From contig CM056743.1 of assembly GCA_029851415.1 (NCBI GenBank), forward strand, positions 124,340,305-124,404,304: DNA of 64,000 nt. The letters are read 5' to 3'. Position 1 is the first letter of the stretch. The number at the start of each line of letters is the position of its first letter. Origin of the DNA: Eretmocerus hayati (lineage: Eukaryota; Arthropoda; Insecta; Hymenoptera; Aphelinidae). This document shows, piece by piece, positions 26,879 through 38,410 of this stretch. The notes beneath the pieces are model-generated. The model saw only the letters and a list, made by a program, of their open reading frames with translations, searched no databases and was not told the origin of the DNA. The position numbers and the translations under genes are program-made.

Positions 26879-27281
26879 AAATTCACCGTCGATGTAGATA
26901 TACTCACTTTTATTTCTCTTCAGGAATATATACAACAAGATATCCTCGTGGTGTTCACAGGTACAGTGGTTTCCCCAACAGATACAGTGGTTACAAAGAC
27001 AGAGACAGCGGTTACAAAATTTCAGAAATTCATCATTGAGCAGACTGTGCAGGCAGTTACAACAAAACAGAACTGAACTGAACTGAAAAACTGACTAAAG
27101 TCGCGAGAGCGTGGATTTTTATGGTCTCAAGTAGCCCCGGTCAATTTTCTCCAACCACGCATTGGTAGGGACCGAGATGGGCCAGTTAAATTCCAGAATT
27201 TCTCTCAAGGGCGGTGCATTAGGCGGGTCTGGTCTCGAGGGAGCGGGCGAGTTACCAGAAAAATTTTCACGTTAGATATCA
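26879..27281 (-). mobile_element. LTR of a decayed retrotransposon
   Basis: Read on the minus strand, the segment has the layout of an LTR: a start at TGATATCTAACG (about 27281), a TATA-like CATAAAAATCC (27112-27123), an initiator TCAGTT (27089-27094) about 30 bases later, and AATAAA (26909-26914) close to the end, just before the primer-binding site. Leader-like sequence continues to about 26610, after which the element is broken. Several TGTAACCACTGT-like units lie between initiator and polyadenylation signal. Exact LTR ends are uncertain and no coding region survives here. Confidence 0.6.
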
Positions 27282-28243
27282 CCACGAGTATGATTTTTCA
27301 CATAAATATACTAATTCTTATAATAAACATTATAAAGTTATGGTATATTATTCATGACACATAAGATTAGATGATAATTCGAGGTACATACCAAATAATA
27401 CGTTTACATCGGTGAAAACTAGTATTTTAGGTAAAATTGTCAATTTACGTGAATTTTCTCAAAAATACTTGTAATTCACTTGATATTATTGTTTGAATGT
27501 GGTAGACAAAATGTTTAAGTAGAGTTCGATTAGTTATTCCCATGAGATTACTCAAAAATTCGTGAAAATCGATCAAATTTCAGTTTGCGAGCATTTTGCT
27601 ATTTTTGCAATTATTTTACACTATAGATAATGTTTATTATCCTAAATTTCTCAGATTAACCTATGTGCGATGGACTTCTAATGTAAATGGTGATTTACTC
27701 ATTATTCGAGCAATTTCAATGATATTCTACGTAAAAATTCAATTGCACGATTTACACTAGACTAGTTCCACGTGAAAGGAATGGTCGAATAAATATGGTG
27801 TTCCAAATCTCTTCCTCATAGTATTTAACCGATTCTACACCTCAAAATATGAGGAACATACGGTCGCTAGGACCACAAAAAATTTTTTTGCGTAGCTAGT
27901 GAGCAATTTCGTGATACTTTCGACTCTTTTTCGATGGAAAAATTACTGACTTCTTCTCTTTGAAATGACTCTAGCTCTGAAACGAAACAAGATATTGACA
28001 CGCGGTGAAACGCATTGGAAGGATGAGAAAAAAACCTATCAAAATCATTGTTTCCAATGTTCTCTGATGAGTATATCCAACTTCCTACATCAACAATCAG
28101 TAGTGAGAGACTCCCAACATAAGAGTTGGAACGTGGGAAACGAGATGTAGAGACAACCAATTGAGGGTGATCGGAGATCCATTTCATTTTCCTGCTTCCT
28201 TTTAATCATGACGTCCTTGTAATTTTGAGAAGATGAGTATTTC
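27282..28243. other. Very AT-rich DNA
   Basis: No ORF with a recognisable domain. Short overlapping ORFs at 27867-28278 are antisense or downstream shadows of the transposon gene that ends at 28244. Confidence 0.4.
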
Positions 28244-29045
28244 TTAACTGCGTATTGTTTCCTCGTCCAGAGGTTCAAAGCTGTGATAGCCTCTCGTCCC
28301 TTCTATGGTCTTCACACCTTCATTGCGCTGATTCAAGAACACTTCATTCCGGATGATTGCTTCTTTAGGAACGAATACTATCTTCATGGACGTATTTGAA
28401 GTTTGAGCCCATGCAAAAAGCTCTTCAGCATAAGTAATTTGAACATCTAGAGGTCTTTGCATGCTTGCTTTGGTCGCTGCGCGTTTGAAAGCTCTTCCTA
28501 CTCCATCGCAGGGTCCTTTTCCATGGGAGGTAGCAAAAAAGTGCCATTCCCCTGCAATTCCAAAGTCTCTCAGGTGGAAGCACAAATTTTGGAAATTGAA
28601 CCTGTTTTTGTATTGTCCGGCTGCTCCGTCACTTACATAAATTACTTTCTTCAACCACGGAATAGCCTCTTTAAGTATCTTGATCAAATGCTGTTGGGAA
28701 GTGTATACAGTGTAATAGTCATGCTTTATATGATCAGAAATCATGAGAACAGTTATATGATGTGACTGGCCACTTTTATCCACGAAATAACAGACCCAAG
28801 GGTGTATCGTAACTTTATCATTATTCCAATGATGATCCTGGACTTCGTCTTGAATAGGAAATGAGTGGTTCTCAGCAAAATCCCCTCCTGCTAGTACTTC
28901 CTCAAAAGCCAGCGATTTCTTCCTTTCTTTGACGTAACGAGATTGTTCTTTTGCTAAGAAGTCGTATTTGAGAAGATCAGGTAATGAACCCAATATGGCC
29001 TCCATCACTTGTGGTAATTTCTGAGTCAAAGTTTCAAGGGCACTC
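28244..29045 (-). CDS. C-terminal exon with the DDE-like core
   Basis: This exon is open throughout and holds the family's most conserved blocks. In order these are GGDFAENHSF, HWNNDKVTIHPWV, VSDGAAGQYKNR and FFATSHGKGPCDGVG. Spaced acidic residues (Asp in GGDF, Asp in VSDG, Asp in PCDG) suggest an RNase H-fold DDE/DDD nuclease, which is inference from motif layout, not demonstrated. The acceptor AG abuts 29045, so the Met at 29065 is not the start. The stop follows EETIRS. The opposite-strand 102-codon ORF is a shadow. Confidence 0.65.
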
Positions 29046-29349
29046 CTGTGAAATGGTGCACTCATGTAATGAGATGCTTCTCATAAAAACGGCTAACCCG
29101 CTCCTCCCCGTTCTTGGTAGTTCCCTCATGGAAATATCTTTCTGATATAGATTTTTGAGGAACTCACCTATCTACATTCGTTCATTGTTTGAAAGTGATC
29201 TCGGCGATAGACTCACCCTGCAGTATATGGTTCATCTCGTCAACTATTGACTCGATATCCGGGCAGCAAAGGCACTCCCCTGCACAGAATGATTTACGAG
29301 TGAGATAGTATAAAACTCAAACAATTGGTAAACGAAATACGATGACTCG

Positions 29350-29645
29350 CGAAAATAGCATTCATTAGTAGGTGGACTACACATTATACTTGCTAAGACG
29401 TCTCTATAGGTCCATTTCCTGACTTGATCGTCTATAGATTCCAAGTCAAGGACATGGAGGAGTAGTTTGAAATTCTGATGAATCTTACATACACAGACCG
29501 TGTGTGTACCACTGGCTCCAGCCAAAATAACATTTGGTGAGCGTGCTTTAGCAAATCTTGAAAATCCATCCGAAATTTCGGGGTACTCATCTTTGAAACT
29601 TTGATAGCACTCTTTTAGATTACACAAAAGCAACCTTTTCTGTCT
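29350..29645 (-). CDS. Middle exon of the DDE-like transposon gene
   Basis: Begins after acceptor TTTTTCTCATTTAG. It encodes QKRLLLCNLKECYQSF and the family block GASGTHTVCVCKIHQN, where Cys and His residues may bind metal. Joining to the upstream exon at 29759 is in frame (NKVG|RQKR). The 3' boundary near 29350 is unclear, because no good GT donor keeps the frame into the next exon. Confidence 0.55.
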
Positions 29646-29758
29646 CTAAATGAGAAAAATTTGTCTTGAATCGAGATGAACACATGAAAGTTCTCCGAAA
29701 AGTCTTTGTACCATTATGCGAAGAGGATGAAGATGCATATTTAGCTTTGTGAACTTAC

Positions 29759-30199
29759 TCCAACTTTATTTCCATTGATGAGAACTGAGACATAGTCCTT
29801 TTTCCCAGGCTGTATGCGACTCATGTCATCGGAAGAATAGAAATCCTCGATCATTTTCACAACATGAGGGTGAAGGACCCTACCAGATTTTGATGGGACT
29901 AAGCATAGAATACCATGGTTTTCCATTGGTTCCTTTGCTCTCTTCGCAGTTTTTTGAGACACACCCATGACTTGCTGTATTTGATATGCACTCCAAGTTC
30001 TCGGTAGAACTGTCAAAAGTAGATACCTTTCTCTGGAACTCTCACAATTCGATAACTTATCTTTGAACTGTTGAATAATTTCCTTGTAGAAGCGAGCCTC
30101 TTCCAGCAAAGTGGACGGCCCTTCGAACCCGGGATTGAGGATTCTCATCTTCTTCGCTAAAGACTCCGAGATTTGATCAAAAGTTACATCCAGATACCT
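29759..30199 (-). CDS. Second main exon of the DDE-like transposon gene
   Basis: Read between acceptor CTGCACAG and donor GTAAGT. It encodes RYLDVTFDQISESLAKKM, then a helix-turn-helix-like region (YQIQQVMGVSQKTAKRAKE) followed by PHVVKMIEDFYSSDDMSR. A DNA-binding role for this region is inferred from the HTH-like spacing and its place before the catalytic exon. Confidence 0.55.
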
Positions 30200-30270
30200 C
30201 TGTGCAGTTCACCATGATTTTTCATTCGATCCAGGTTAATAGCAAAGGGCATTTTCAATGAGAATCTCAC

Positions 30271-30618
30271 CTTAACAGACAGCGTCCTAGTGACATCAGG
30301 AACATCTAATGTATTTGACACTAACTTGATAGCTTGTCGTGCATTTTGAACTTCAAGATCTCCACTATATCCTGCAGAAGAATGTGAGCTGTCCACCGGC
30401 AAATCATCAACCCTACTCAGAGTGTTCTGAGATCCACTATCGATGTGGTTTTCACTGTTCTGATGATAGTTTGTCAAATACTCGGGTAGTGTGTCAAATT
30501 TACAGTTTCGACATAGTTTTTGCCCCGCAGCAACGTCCAGAATAAAACCAAAATCATTGAAATCGTCCTCACTTATTTCACGTAAGTCTACTTTAATGCC
30601 AACTTTATGCACATCCAA
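30271..30618 (-). CDS. N-terminal exon of the DDE-like transposon gene
   Basis: Encodes VHKVGIKVDLREIS and GQKLCRNCKFDTLPEYL, a CxxC-bearing region typical of this family's N-terminus, followed by a Ser/Asp-rich low-complexity stretch. The exon ends at a GTGAG donor at 30270. The family normally continues upstream, and matching sequence is visible to about 30830 across an in-frame stop, so 30618 is not a true start. Confidence 0.5.
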
Positions 30619-31312
30619 AAGATCACAACATTGATTCTAATGTAATTTGAATATCCTGAACTGTTTCTCGAGCCGCTTTTTGCAAAAGAAACTTTTGTCA
30701 GTTTCTTTGCGTACTTGGGCTTTCTGCACATGTGTTAGGTTCTCGAAACATATGATTCCATCATTGCTACAGGCATCGCGATCCTGAATCTCGCACTTCC
30801 CGCCTTCATCTATTGAGAGGAACAGTTATCTGTTTTCATATCAAAAGCCATATTTGTAGAGCTAATGAAGCGATTGAGGTAGCAGGATACTACAGTGAGT
30901 AATTCACTCAAAATCAATCAACTCTTAACCCGAGAAATATTCGTCAACAGAAAAGTTCGGAAAGCTTGTTTTCAGTTCTTATCAATGGATATCTGAGTCT
31001 TACGAATGATGCAAGTGTCAAGTTTTCCAAATTTCTCTATGCATCTCAATTCCTTGAGAAAAAACGTGGAATGTATAGAGACATTCGAAATATCCATTGG
31101 TTGACAGGAATATTTTGAGCTGAATCATACGGAACTTGATCCTTCGGCGGAATGTGTATACAAAACGACGAGAATTACGTTTGAGGATTATCCCAGCATT
31201 GTGACGCACCATTTGCAGTCAAAAGTCATGTTGAATCAGGTCTGGTGGTATAATTTTACAGTTTCGTATTACTATGTAATGAGTGATAGAGTATTTGTGT
31301 GACACAAACTTT

Positions 31313-32429
<1,117 letters not shown>

Positions 32430-32690
32430 CGATTTTTTGGTTAAAAACGTATATAAATTGATTTCTGAAATCAAACCCATTACCTTCAATTTTGATTAAT
32501 TTGATAAAAAGGAAAATTATTGAAATCAAAATAGATATTATTAAAGCTATAACTCCTCCGAATTTGTTAGGAATTAAACGTAAAATCGCATATGTATGCA
32601 AATAAAAAATATCATTCAGGTTGAATATGAATAGGAGTAATTATAGGATTGGCTCAATGAAAGTTTTCTGGATCAGAAAGTATGGAAAGA
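32430..32690 (-). pseudogene. Nuclear mitochondrial fragment of cytochrome b
   Basis: The minus strand reads [21 protein letters not shown] then YFLFAY and YAILRLIPNKFGGVIALI, which are the well-known cytochrome b segments after the Qo site, provided TGA is read as Trp (two such codons). A 4-base insertion (GCATACATATGCG in place of GCATATGCG, near 32592) breaks the frame between FAY and YAILR. Reading both TGA codons as stops and having this frameshift make it a nuclear copy (NUMT), not a gene. The flanks do not read as mitochondrial. Confidence 0.75.
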
Positions 32691-34108
32691 GGATCAGTCA
32701 TAAATCATCTAGTACGAGTGTGATGCTCATAACTTGAAAAAACTTTTAATTCGTGGACTCAACATTTTCAAAGCAGCAAACTCCAGTCCTTTAGAAGCTA
32801 TTCTTCTATCAGAGGGTAACATTTCAATCAACGAATAAACAAGTGACATTCTTTTTAATCATTAATTACCCTGGTATTACGTAACGCCATGCTAACCAAA
32901 TGGGAGTTGTGTCAAAATACTACCACCAGGGTAACTAAGGGTTAAAATGATAATTTTCTCTTTAATTCACGAATAGTCCCGAATCATTGTAGAAGAGGGT
33001 AGAATTTCCCTCGTACGATCAAGAGCAGATGAGTAAATAAATAAATATATCTCTGTTTCAGTAACAATAACACTCACAGTCAAAGGCTTCTATTCATAGT
33101 AAATCACGTTTGATTCACTAGGATATTTATCTAGTTATGAAAAATATCTGCTCGGTCTACGAGTGTGATGCTCAGAACTCACAGCACTCAAATAGTTTTT
33201 GAACATAAACCAATCGACCCTATCACGAATTACAATTACATGGATTCGTCCTTGGTACACATTTTTGGTCACAGAGTAATCTTTACTACAACAAATAAAC
33301 CATTAAAATTCTTAAGAATTAATAATTTCTTACTTTGGATTCTTTTAGGCATGGGTATATTCCTACATCCATAAATTTGGGTATATATCTATGTCAATAG
33401 AAATACTACATTAATATCCTTGAACAAAAAATTATAGGATGATATCTGAACTTTCGTGAGGAGTAGTAAATGTCAACAACACTAACTCATCATGCTCTCC
33501 ACATTTGTCTACGCTATACAGCTCATAAAATGAGAATATATTTGGAATGGAACGTACTCGCGATACTACCATTACTCTTACTACTACGTCTTTGGCAGTG
33601 ATCTATTGTCTAGTAGTACCGGCTTAGTTTGCAGGAGATGAGCCTGATTGGTGCACCTCTAAATTACATAATGACTAGTTGATTAGCTAGCCAGATCTGA
33701 ATCGAGGAGGCTAATTTCTTCTTTCTCGAGAAATTCATTAATATCTAACATTTTCAAGGTGTTATTGAGTGTCATAGCTCTTTTCGTCTTTTTCCTAACT
33801 TACTTCTGGCACCATTAGTAAATATATTTGCAAAATACATTTGCATAAATTTGAAAGAAGCAGCGCATGCCCTACGATATAACTTATTGAATACGAGATG
33901 CGAGCTTATGAGTGCTTGCAAAACTTCTTCTAGATGGTAAGAAGCCAGGATCATTTTTTCATGAAAAAATATACGATAGCACTTTTGTGGTGACTGCAAC
34001 TGGTCAATGTCGGTTTCATCATTTTCTGTGTCATTGCTAGCAACATCTGGAATGAAAAAGAATCATGAAAAATTCTCAAGATACTGAGTATTCCTTAGTG
34101 AGTTGAAA
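32691..34108. other. AT-rich DNA, nothing recognised
   Basis: TACGAGTGTGATGCTCA occurs twice, at about 32713 and 33159, bracketing the interval after the cytochrome b fragment. A hydrophobic AT-rich frame at about 33260-33374 could be further mitochondrial-derived DNA, but I could not assign it. No gene supported. Confidence 0.35.
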
Positions 34109-34304
34109 GTTTTCCAAGTTGTAGAGGTGAGTAACCATATTTTCATTGTTGCAGATAATCCCAATATCCAGAATCATGGTGGTCTCAAGAACCTCAGTCA
34201 CGTTTATAACCATGTGACTGAGGTTCTTGAGACCACCATGATTCTGGATATTGGGATTATCTGCAACAATGCAAATATGGTTACTACCTCTACAACTTTG
34301 AAAA
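34109..34304. repeat. Near-perfect hairpin: inverted duplication of a gene's 3' end
   Basis: Arms of about 91-93 bases (34109-34201 and 34214-34304) are almost identical in reverse complement, with a 12-base loop. The right arm is the 3' end of the minus-strand CIDE-N-like gene. The left arm differs by an extra G that creates a consensus GTGAGT donor (34127-34132), absent from the right arm (GTAGTA). The high identity implies a recent event. Confidence 0.9.
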
Positions 34305-35049
34305 CTTGATCCATAGGTTCTTTGAGATGTTGAAAAATTATCGACACAGCAAGATAGTCTCGATTATTGATATCTTTCATGTCTTCAATACTATGCCACA
34401 AGCTCTTGATACCATAAGCTAAGTTGTAGATTCTTTTGTTGACAAAGTTCTGAGAAATTTTCTCCGGAGAAATGCCGGTCAACGTTAGATAATGGAGATG
34501 CAGATAGTGCCTTTTGAGGAGACATGGCCATAGGCTGTGTATATCAACGTAATGCAGATTTTGGGCAGACTCATTAAAAAATTGTCTCTGGGCTGGGAAA
34601 CACTTCATGAATACTGTCTTAATTTGGTGGGCAATCGTTTCATCTTCTAGGTTATATTGCTTGTACCCGAGGAGGAATTGCCTTGCAGACTCGATATCTT
34701 TCTTCGACAGGTCGTTAACTGGCTGACAATTGGGACACCCAATCTGCATGTACAGCAAATTATTTCTTTCGGCAATGGATGTTTTTATACGCTCATCCTT
34801 GCTCTCTTTCCGTTTGAGACGGTTAAAATAAATATTGCGATCTCGCAACTGCTGTACAAAAGTAAGAATTCCATCACATTCTCTTACACCATCGGTACGA
34901 TCTTCAGAGACTATGGGCCATGTGTCCGTGAGTTGTATCGCTGCCCTCTCAAGGGTCTTTGTGTCCACATCATGGCCAATCATCCTCACTTCTCCGATTA
35001 TTAACTGAGAACTAGTAGTTCTAGCTCGTTTAACTGCGGCTCTCTTCAT
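34214..35049 (-). pseudogene. C-terminal part of a multi-copy CIDE-N-like protein gene
   Basis: A long open minus-strand frame of about 270 codons. It contains ERAAIQLTDTWPIVSED, a C-x-x-C pair in QIGCPNCQPVND, and a helical C-terminal half (HSLWPCLLKRHYLHLHYLTL). I recognise the arrangement, a CIDE-N-like head followed by this type of body, from uncharacterised multi-copy proteins in animals, probably transposon-related, but no function is known to me. Its frame is shifted relative to the upstream exon at about 35050-35060 (run of A). The last 30 codons run into the inverted duplication at 34204-34304. Confidence 0.45.
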
Positions 35050-35772
35050 CTGGAGCGTCTTTTTTCGTAGCCGTTTAATTCATATTCAATGTCGCTTCGT
35101 AATTTTTCAATAGGGAGAACGAATGCTGAGTATACAGAATTACTATCACTGCGTGGTCCTTGAGTAGAATCACAGCTGTTTTTGGCGGAACTATCATCAT
35201 TGCTTCTTTCTGTTGAGATGCGGTTCAACGTACCCGGATTAATTTCAAGAAATGAGTTGTAGAAGAAAAGATGGAATGATTGGATACTCAAGTTGAATAT
35301 CTGGAGAGGTGGGCGTGCGTGAGTGTCTTCCAGAGATTGTAGAGAGGGTAGAGCTAGATGATGCATTGCTTACGTTGAGACTGTTCAATGGAACATCCGA
35401 CGAAGGCAATTGATCATCGCGTATGTTCGGAATCCTTTGATCATTTTGGGTCACGTCTGTGCCCAAGAGAGATGATGAATTTGCTGATATAGTAGAACAC
35501 GATGAGTTTTCAGCATCGCCAGCACCAGTCAAAGCCGGGAGTCATTCTTCTCCACAGGTCAGACAAATCAATATTTCTTCTCTGAAACATTCAAGGCTCT
35601 CATCATCGTCAATCCAGGTTCCGTCGCCTTCTAATACTATTTTGTGCCCTTGAATGCCTAGTTTGATGCTGTCCCGAGCGATCAAATCTTTAATTTCCAA
35701 TTGTGCATCATATTTGTAAGGAACAGAACGTCGTTCTTGTCTTTTCGCATGCCACACTTTAACAGCTGGCAT
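35046..35772 (-). pseudogene. N-terminal CIDE-N-like domain and linker, broken
   Basis: The start at 35772 gives MPAVKVWHAKRQERRSV and, at about residues 43-60, KIVLEGDGTWIDDDESLECF. This matches the CIDE-N pattern (ubiquitin-like fold; LVLEEDGT-VD-EE-F) of DFF/CIDE apoptosis proteins. An in-frame TGA follows CGEE (35542-35544), after which the same frame continues as a Ser-rich linker to about 35250. A frameshift then moves to the frame ending at 35046. Two frameshifts and a stop argue for a decayed copy. The CIDE-N call is from motif resemblance only. Confidence 0.45.
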
Positions 35773-36905
35773 CTGGGAAATGATCAGAACTTAATGAGAG
35801 AGAGCATTATGGTTGGATTGAGAGTCAGGAGTGGAACAGGGCAGAGGAGGGGGCCCAGATATTATATAATTGGCGCTAAAGCACTCAACAGACTCTACAA
35901 CTAGCCACTATGGTTGAGGATCGTCGTAGTCCGAGTGCTTCGAACAAAGTAATTGCAATGTGGCTTCCAGCTTACACCGCAATCATTAAAGAGGCACGTT
36001 TTTGAAAATGAGAATATCAAATATTAGAAATTGATGGGCGCAACGTTCGATATGCGTGACAGTCTGTTGAGTCAGTATGGTACAAGTAGGACTATGAACA
36101 GTATCAAAACAATTGATCTTACTTCAAACAGCCTATTGACATAGTAACACAGACGAGTCATCAAAGATTTTGGTCGTATCAAGACGATCGTGAAGTTGAT
36201 AATTCATGGTTGAGCTACATCAAGAACTGAAATTTTATGCGATTCTGCGTGATTTGATTGCGTGAGATATTCAGTATGACGATATACTGTTGGCACTTTG
36301 CAGAAGAGGGTTATCGCCTGAAAATGAGTAAATTAAAGCTTATGACTGGGGATTAGGCTCAGAGCGAAATATCTCCGAAACGCCTCACCCACCGACATTG
36401 CATACGAATTCTTCCACCGGATGCTTCCGTGGTTCGCTGCAGCAAAATCGACACAAGCAAGAGTATAAGCGAAAGAGAAAAAATCAGAGATTCTTCATTT
36501 GGCTCCTTACCCACTTAGTAAGTGACGCAGTCATTTGCATGGTACACATCGATGGGCTGCTGTATAATATCTTCGTAGCTCCAAAGGGGTTAGGATCAGA
36601 TTAGGTGAGATCATGGGATAGTGCCAATGATCGATGTGAAAAGTATTTTATGTGTTTGAATTTTTCTATAAAACGGAGTAGGTAAGACGAGTTGGATCGC
36701 TATGTACATATTCGTGAATAATGGAAACAATTCATCTTTTGCTCGGTTCTTGTGAGCGAAATAATCGTTCATACGGGATATATTTCATCAAGAACACAGT
36801 AGTAGATTTTATCGTGCTTTGCAGAAGAGGTTCGGGTGAGAGCAAGTAGGAATAAGGGAATAGTCCCACAAAATGAGAATCCGATTCTGTTGAATCGTGT
36901 ACACC
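35773..36905. other. Unassigned DNA
   Basis: Only short ORFs (up to 68 codons) without motifs. Nothing else recognised between two decayed transposon genes. Confidence 0.35.
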
Positions 36906-37902
36906 TTACTCTGACCAATATCCAATTTCATCCGTCTCGCCCACAAAATATATATTTGACAGGCTTGAGTTGACACATATTAAATCAATTCGGCACGTGA
37001 CGAAGTAGCCACAACCATTTATGCCGATAACTACTGACATACCAGTTTCATAGTGAATTCCTCTGAATTCTACTCGATTGCAGGTGAATTTCAGATCGAC
37101 ACTGTTGTTTTTGCAAAATCCGGCAATCAACATGGACACATTATCACTCAGTGCATGAGAGTAGAATTCTACTAAATTTTTGGAGACTGCTGTCGAGACG
37201 TACTGATTCGACAGGAAAGACTGGTAGAGTTCGTGTTTGTTAGCCAGAGCGATTGGAACATTCTTAAAATTCTGCAGGCTTGCTATGATCCTTTTGAAAT
37301 ACTTATGCTTCCTTTCAAAGACTCGAGTTTCTGAGATGTCTTATAGGACCAAAACGACGAATTTGCTGTACATAATGCATGAGGAATTCATGCTTACGCA
37401 GCAATGGCACGCTTTTAAAGAGCGTAAGCCTCATATCAATGTACGTATCAATGTGGTTTTGAAAAACAGGGAGTTGCTCATTCGACAATACGGTGGCATT
37501 TGCATAAGAACACACCTGTCTCAGTTCCAAAATCATTCGCCACACAAGGTAATTTTCATCTCTCACATGATCTACCATTGCAATAGGTGAGATGCGTAGT
37601 AGCCTGCTGATTTGAGCAAATGAGCCGGTTAATTTCTTCTTAGGATTGATCTTAATTGTAGGGATGAAAATTTTTGACTCGTTTGGGAATTGAATATTAT
37701 TCAGCCCATAATTCAAAAGACTGGGTTTGATCCACTTTTTCTTGAACAAATATTGCATTGCGAGATACAGATTTTTAGGAACGATCCCTTCGAAGAGATC
37801 ATGATCCATGCATAACGGTAAAGGACCCCGCCATAAATCATAGGAAATTGGCTTTCGGTGATTGTTGATGAAAGTGAGCTCAAACGATAGATCTCCTCGC
37901 AC
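36906..37902 (-). pseudogene. C-terminal part of a zinc-finger-family transposon gene
   Basis: Two frames together read as the C-terminal half of an unnamed, highly multi-copy animal family. From 37902: DHDLFEGIVPKNLYLAMQYL, then LLRISPIAMVDHV and HEFLMHYVQQIRRFGPI. After a one-base frame change near 37330, the next frame reads VFERKHKYFKRIIASL, FKNVPIALANKHELYQ and, to the stop at 36906, YETGMSVVIGINGCGYF and NIYFVGETDEIGYW. Its partner N-terminal half is at 41257-42963. Function is unknown; the family is probably transposon-encoded. Confidence 0.5.
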
Positions 37903-38075
37903 TGATCAAAAGTGGTCGCGGGCGCATAATCCTAGGAGGTACTCATTTTGGAGTATCTTGTCTCAAAGATGCCCGTTGATGCATCGAAAAATAGGGTTAT
38001 GATTCGATTTCCATCAAACTCCGCTAAATTGTGTCTGCTTACGCATTCTTTTCCGGGTGCAGTTTCGACAATCTC
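37804..38075. repeat. Left arm of an inverted duplication of coding sequence
   Basis: The segment including CCGCCATAAATCATAGGAAA and GTGAGCTCAAACGATAGAT is the reverse complement, with scattered differences, of about 40866-41122. The arms contain part of the zinc-finger-family transposon gene and enclose 2.8 kb that holds the satellite array. Confidence 0.7.
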
Positions 38076-38410
38076 GTTCTTCCTTGATGATTGTGAGATT
38101 CAACAAACATGGATGTGATATGGAATAATAATTATGATGAAAAAGATCGAATGCGCATCATAGTTGATCGACGCACTGAGGCAGACTTGTTACCATGCAG
38201 CAACTTGAGTCTCTGTCAAGCACTCTGTCCTCTTGAAAGCTCTGCCTCATGATGAAATGTACTTTTCAATTACTATACAACTAGCAGAATTGCTCCGCTT
38301 GCTTACGCTCGCTAGGCTTAAGAGTCTTTGGGGGGAGTTTCGATAGTCGGATCGTAATATTCCTCAATAAGTGTTTGATTTTGGATGAATTAAACACATA
38401 TGGAATCTGA

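Larger units (their letters stand above)
28244..30830 (-). pseudogene. Decayed spliced gene of a widespread unnamed DDE-like transposon family
   Basis: I recognise the family from many animal genomes, where it is multi-copy and usually left uncharacterised. Exons read downward: an N-terminal piece at about 30619-30830 (EGGKCEIQDRDAC), 30271-30618, 29759-30199, about 29350-29645, 29168-29279 and 28244-29045. Three junctions are in frame with GT-AG sites: donor 30270/acceptor 30200, donor 29758/acceptor 29646, and donor 29167/acceptor 29046, the last giving NVDR|SALETL. Damage: a TAG just upstream of 30618, a TGA replacing a probable Trp at about 29183, and an unclear junction near 29340-29280. 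It is therefore probably non-functional. The role is inferred to be a transposase. Confidence 0.6.

Noticed and set aside
33260..33374. Second mitochondrial gene fragment
   Set aside because: The hydrophobic AT-rich frame is suggestive, but I could not match it to any mitochondrial protein segment.
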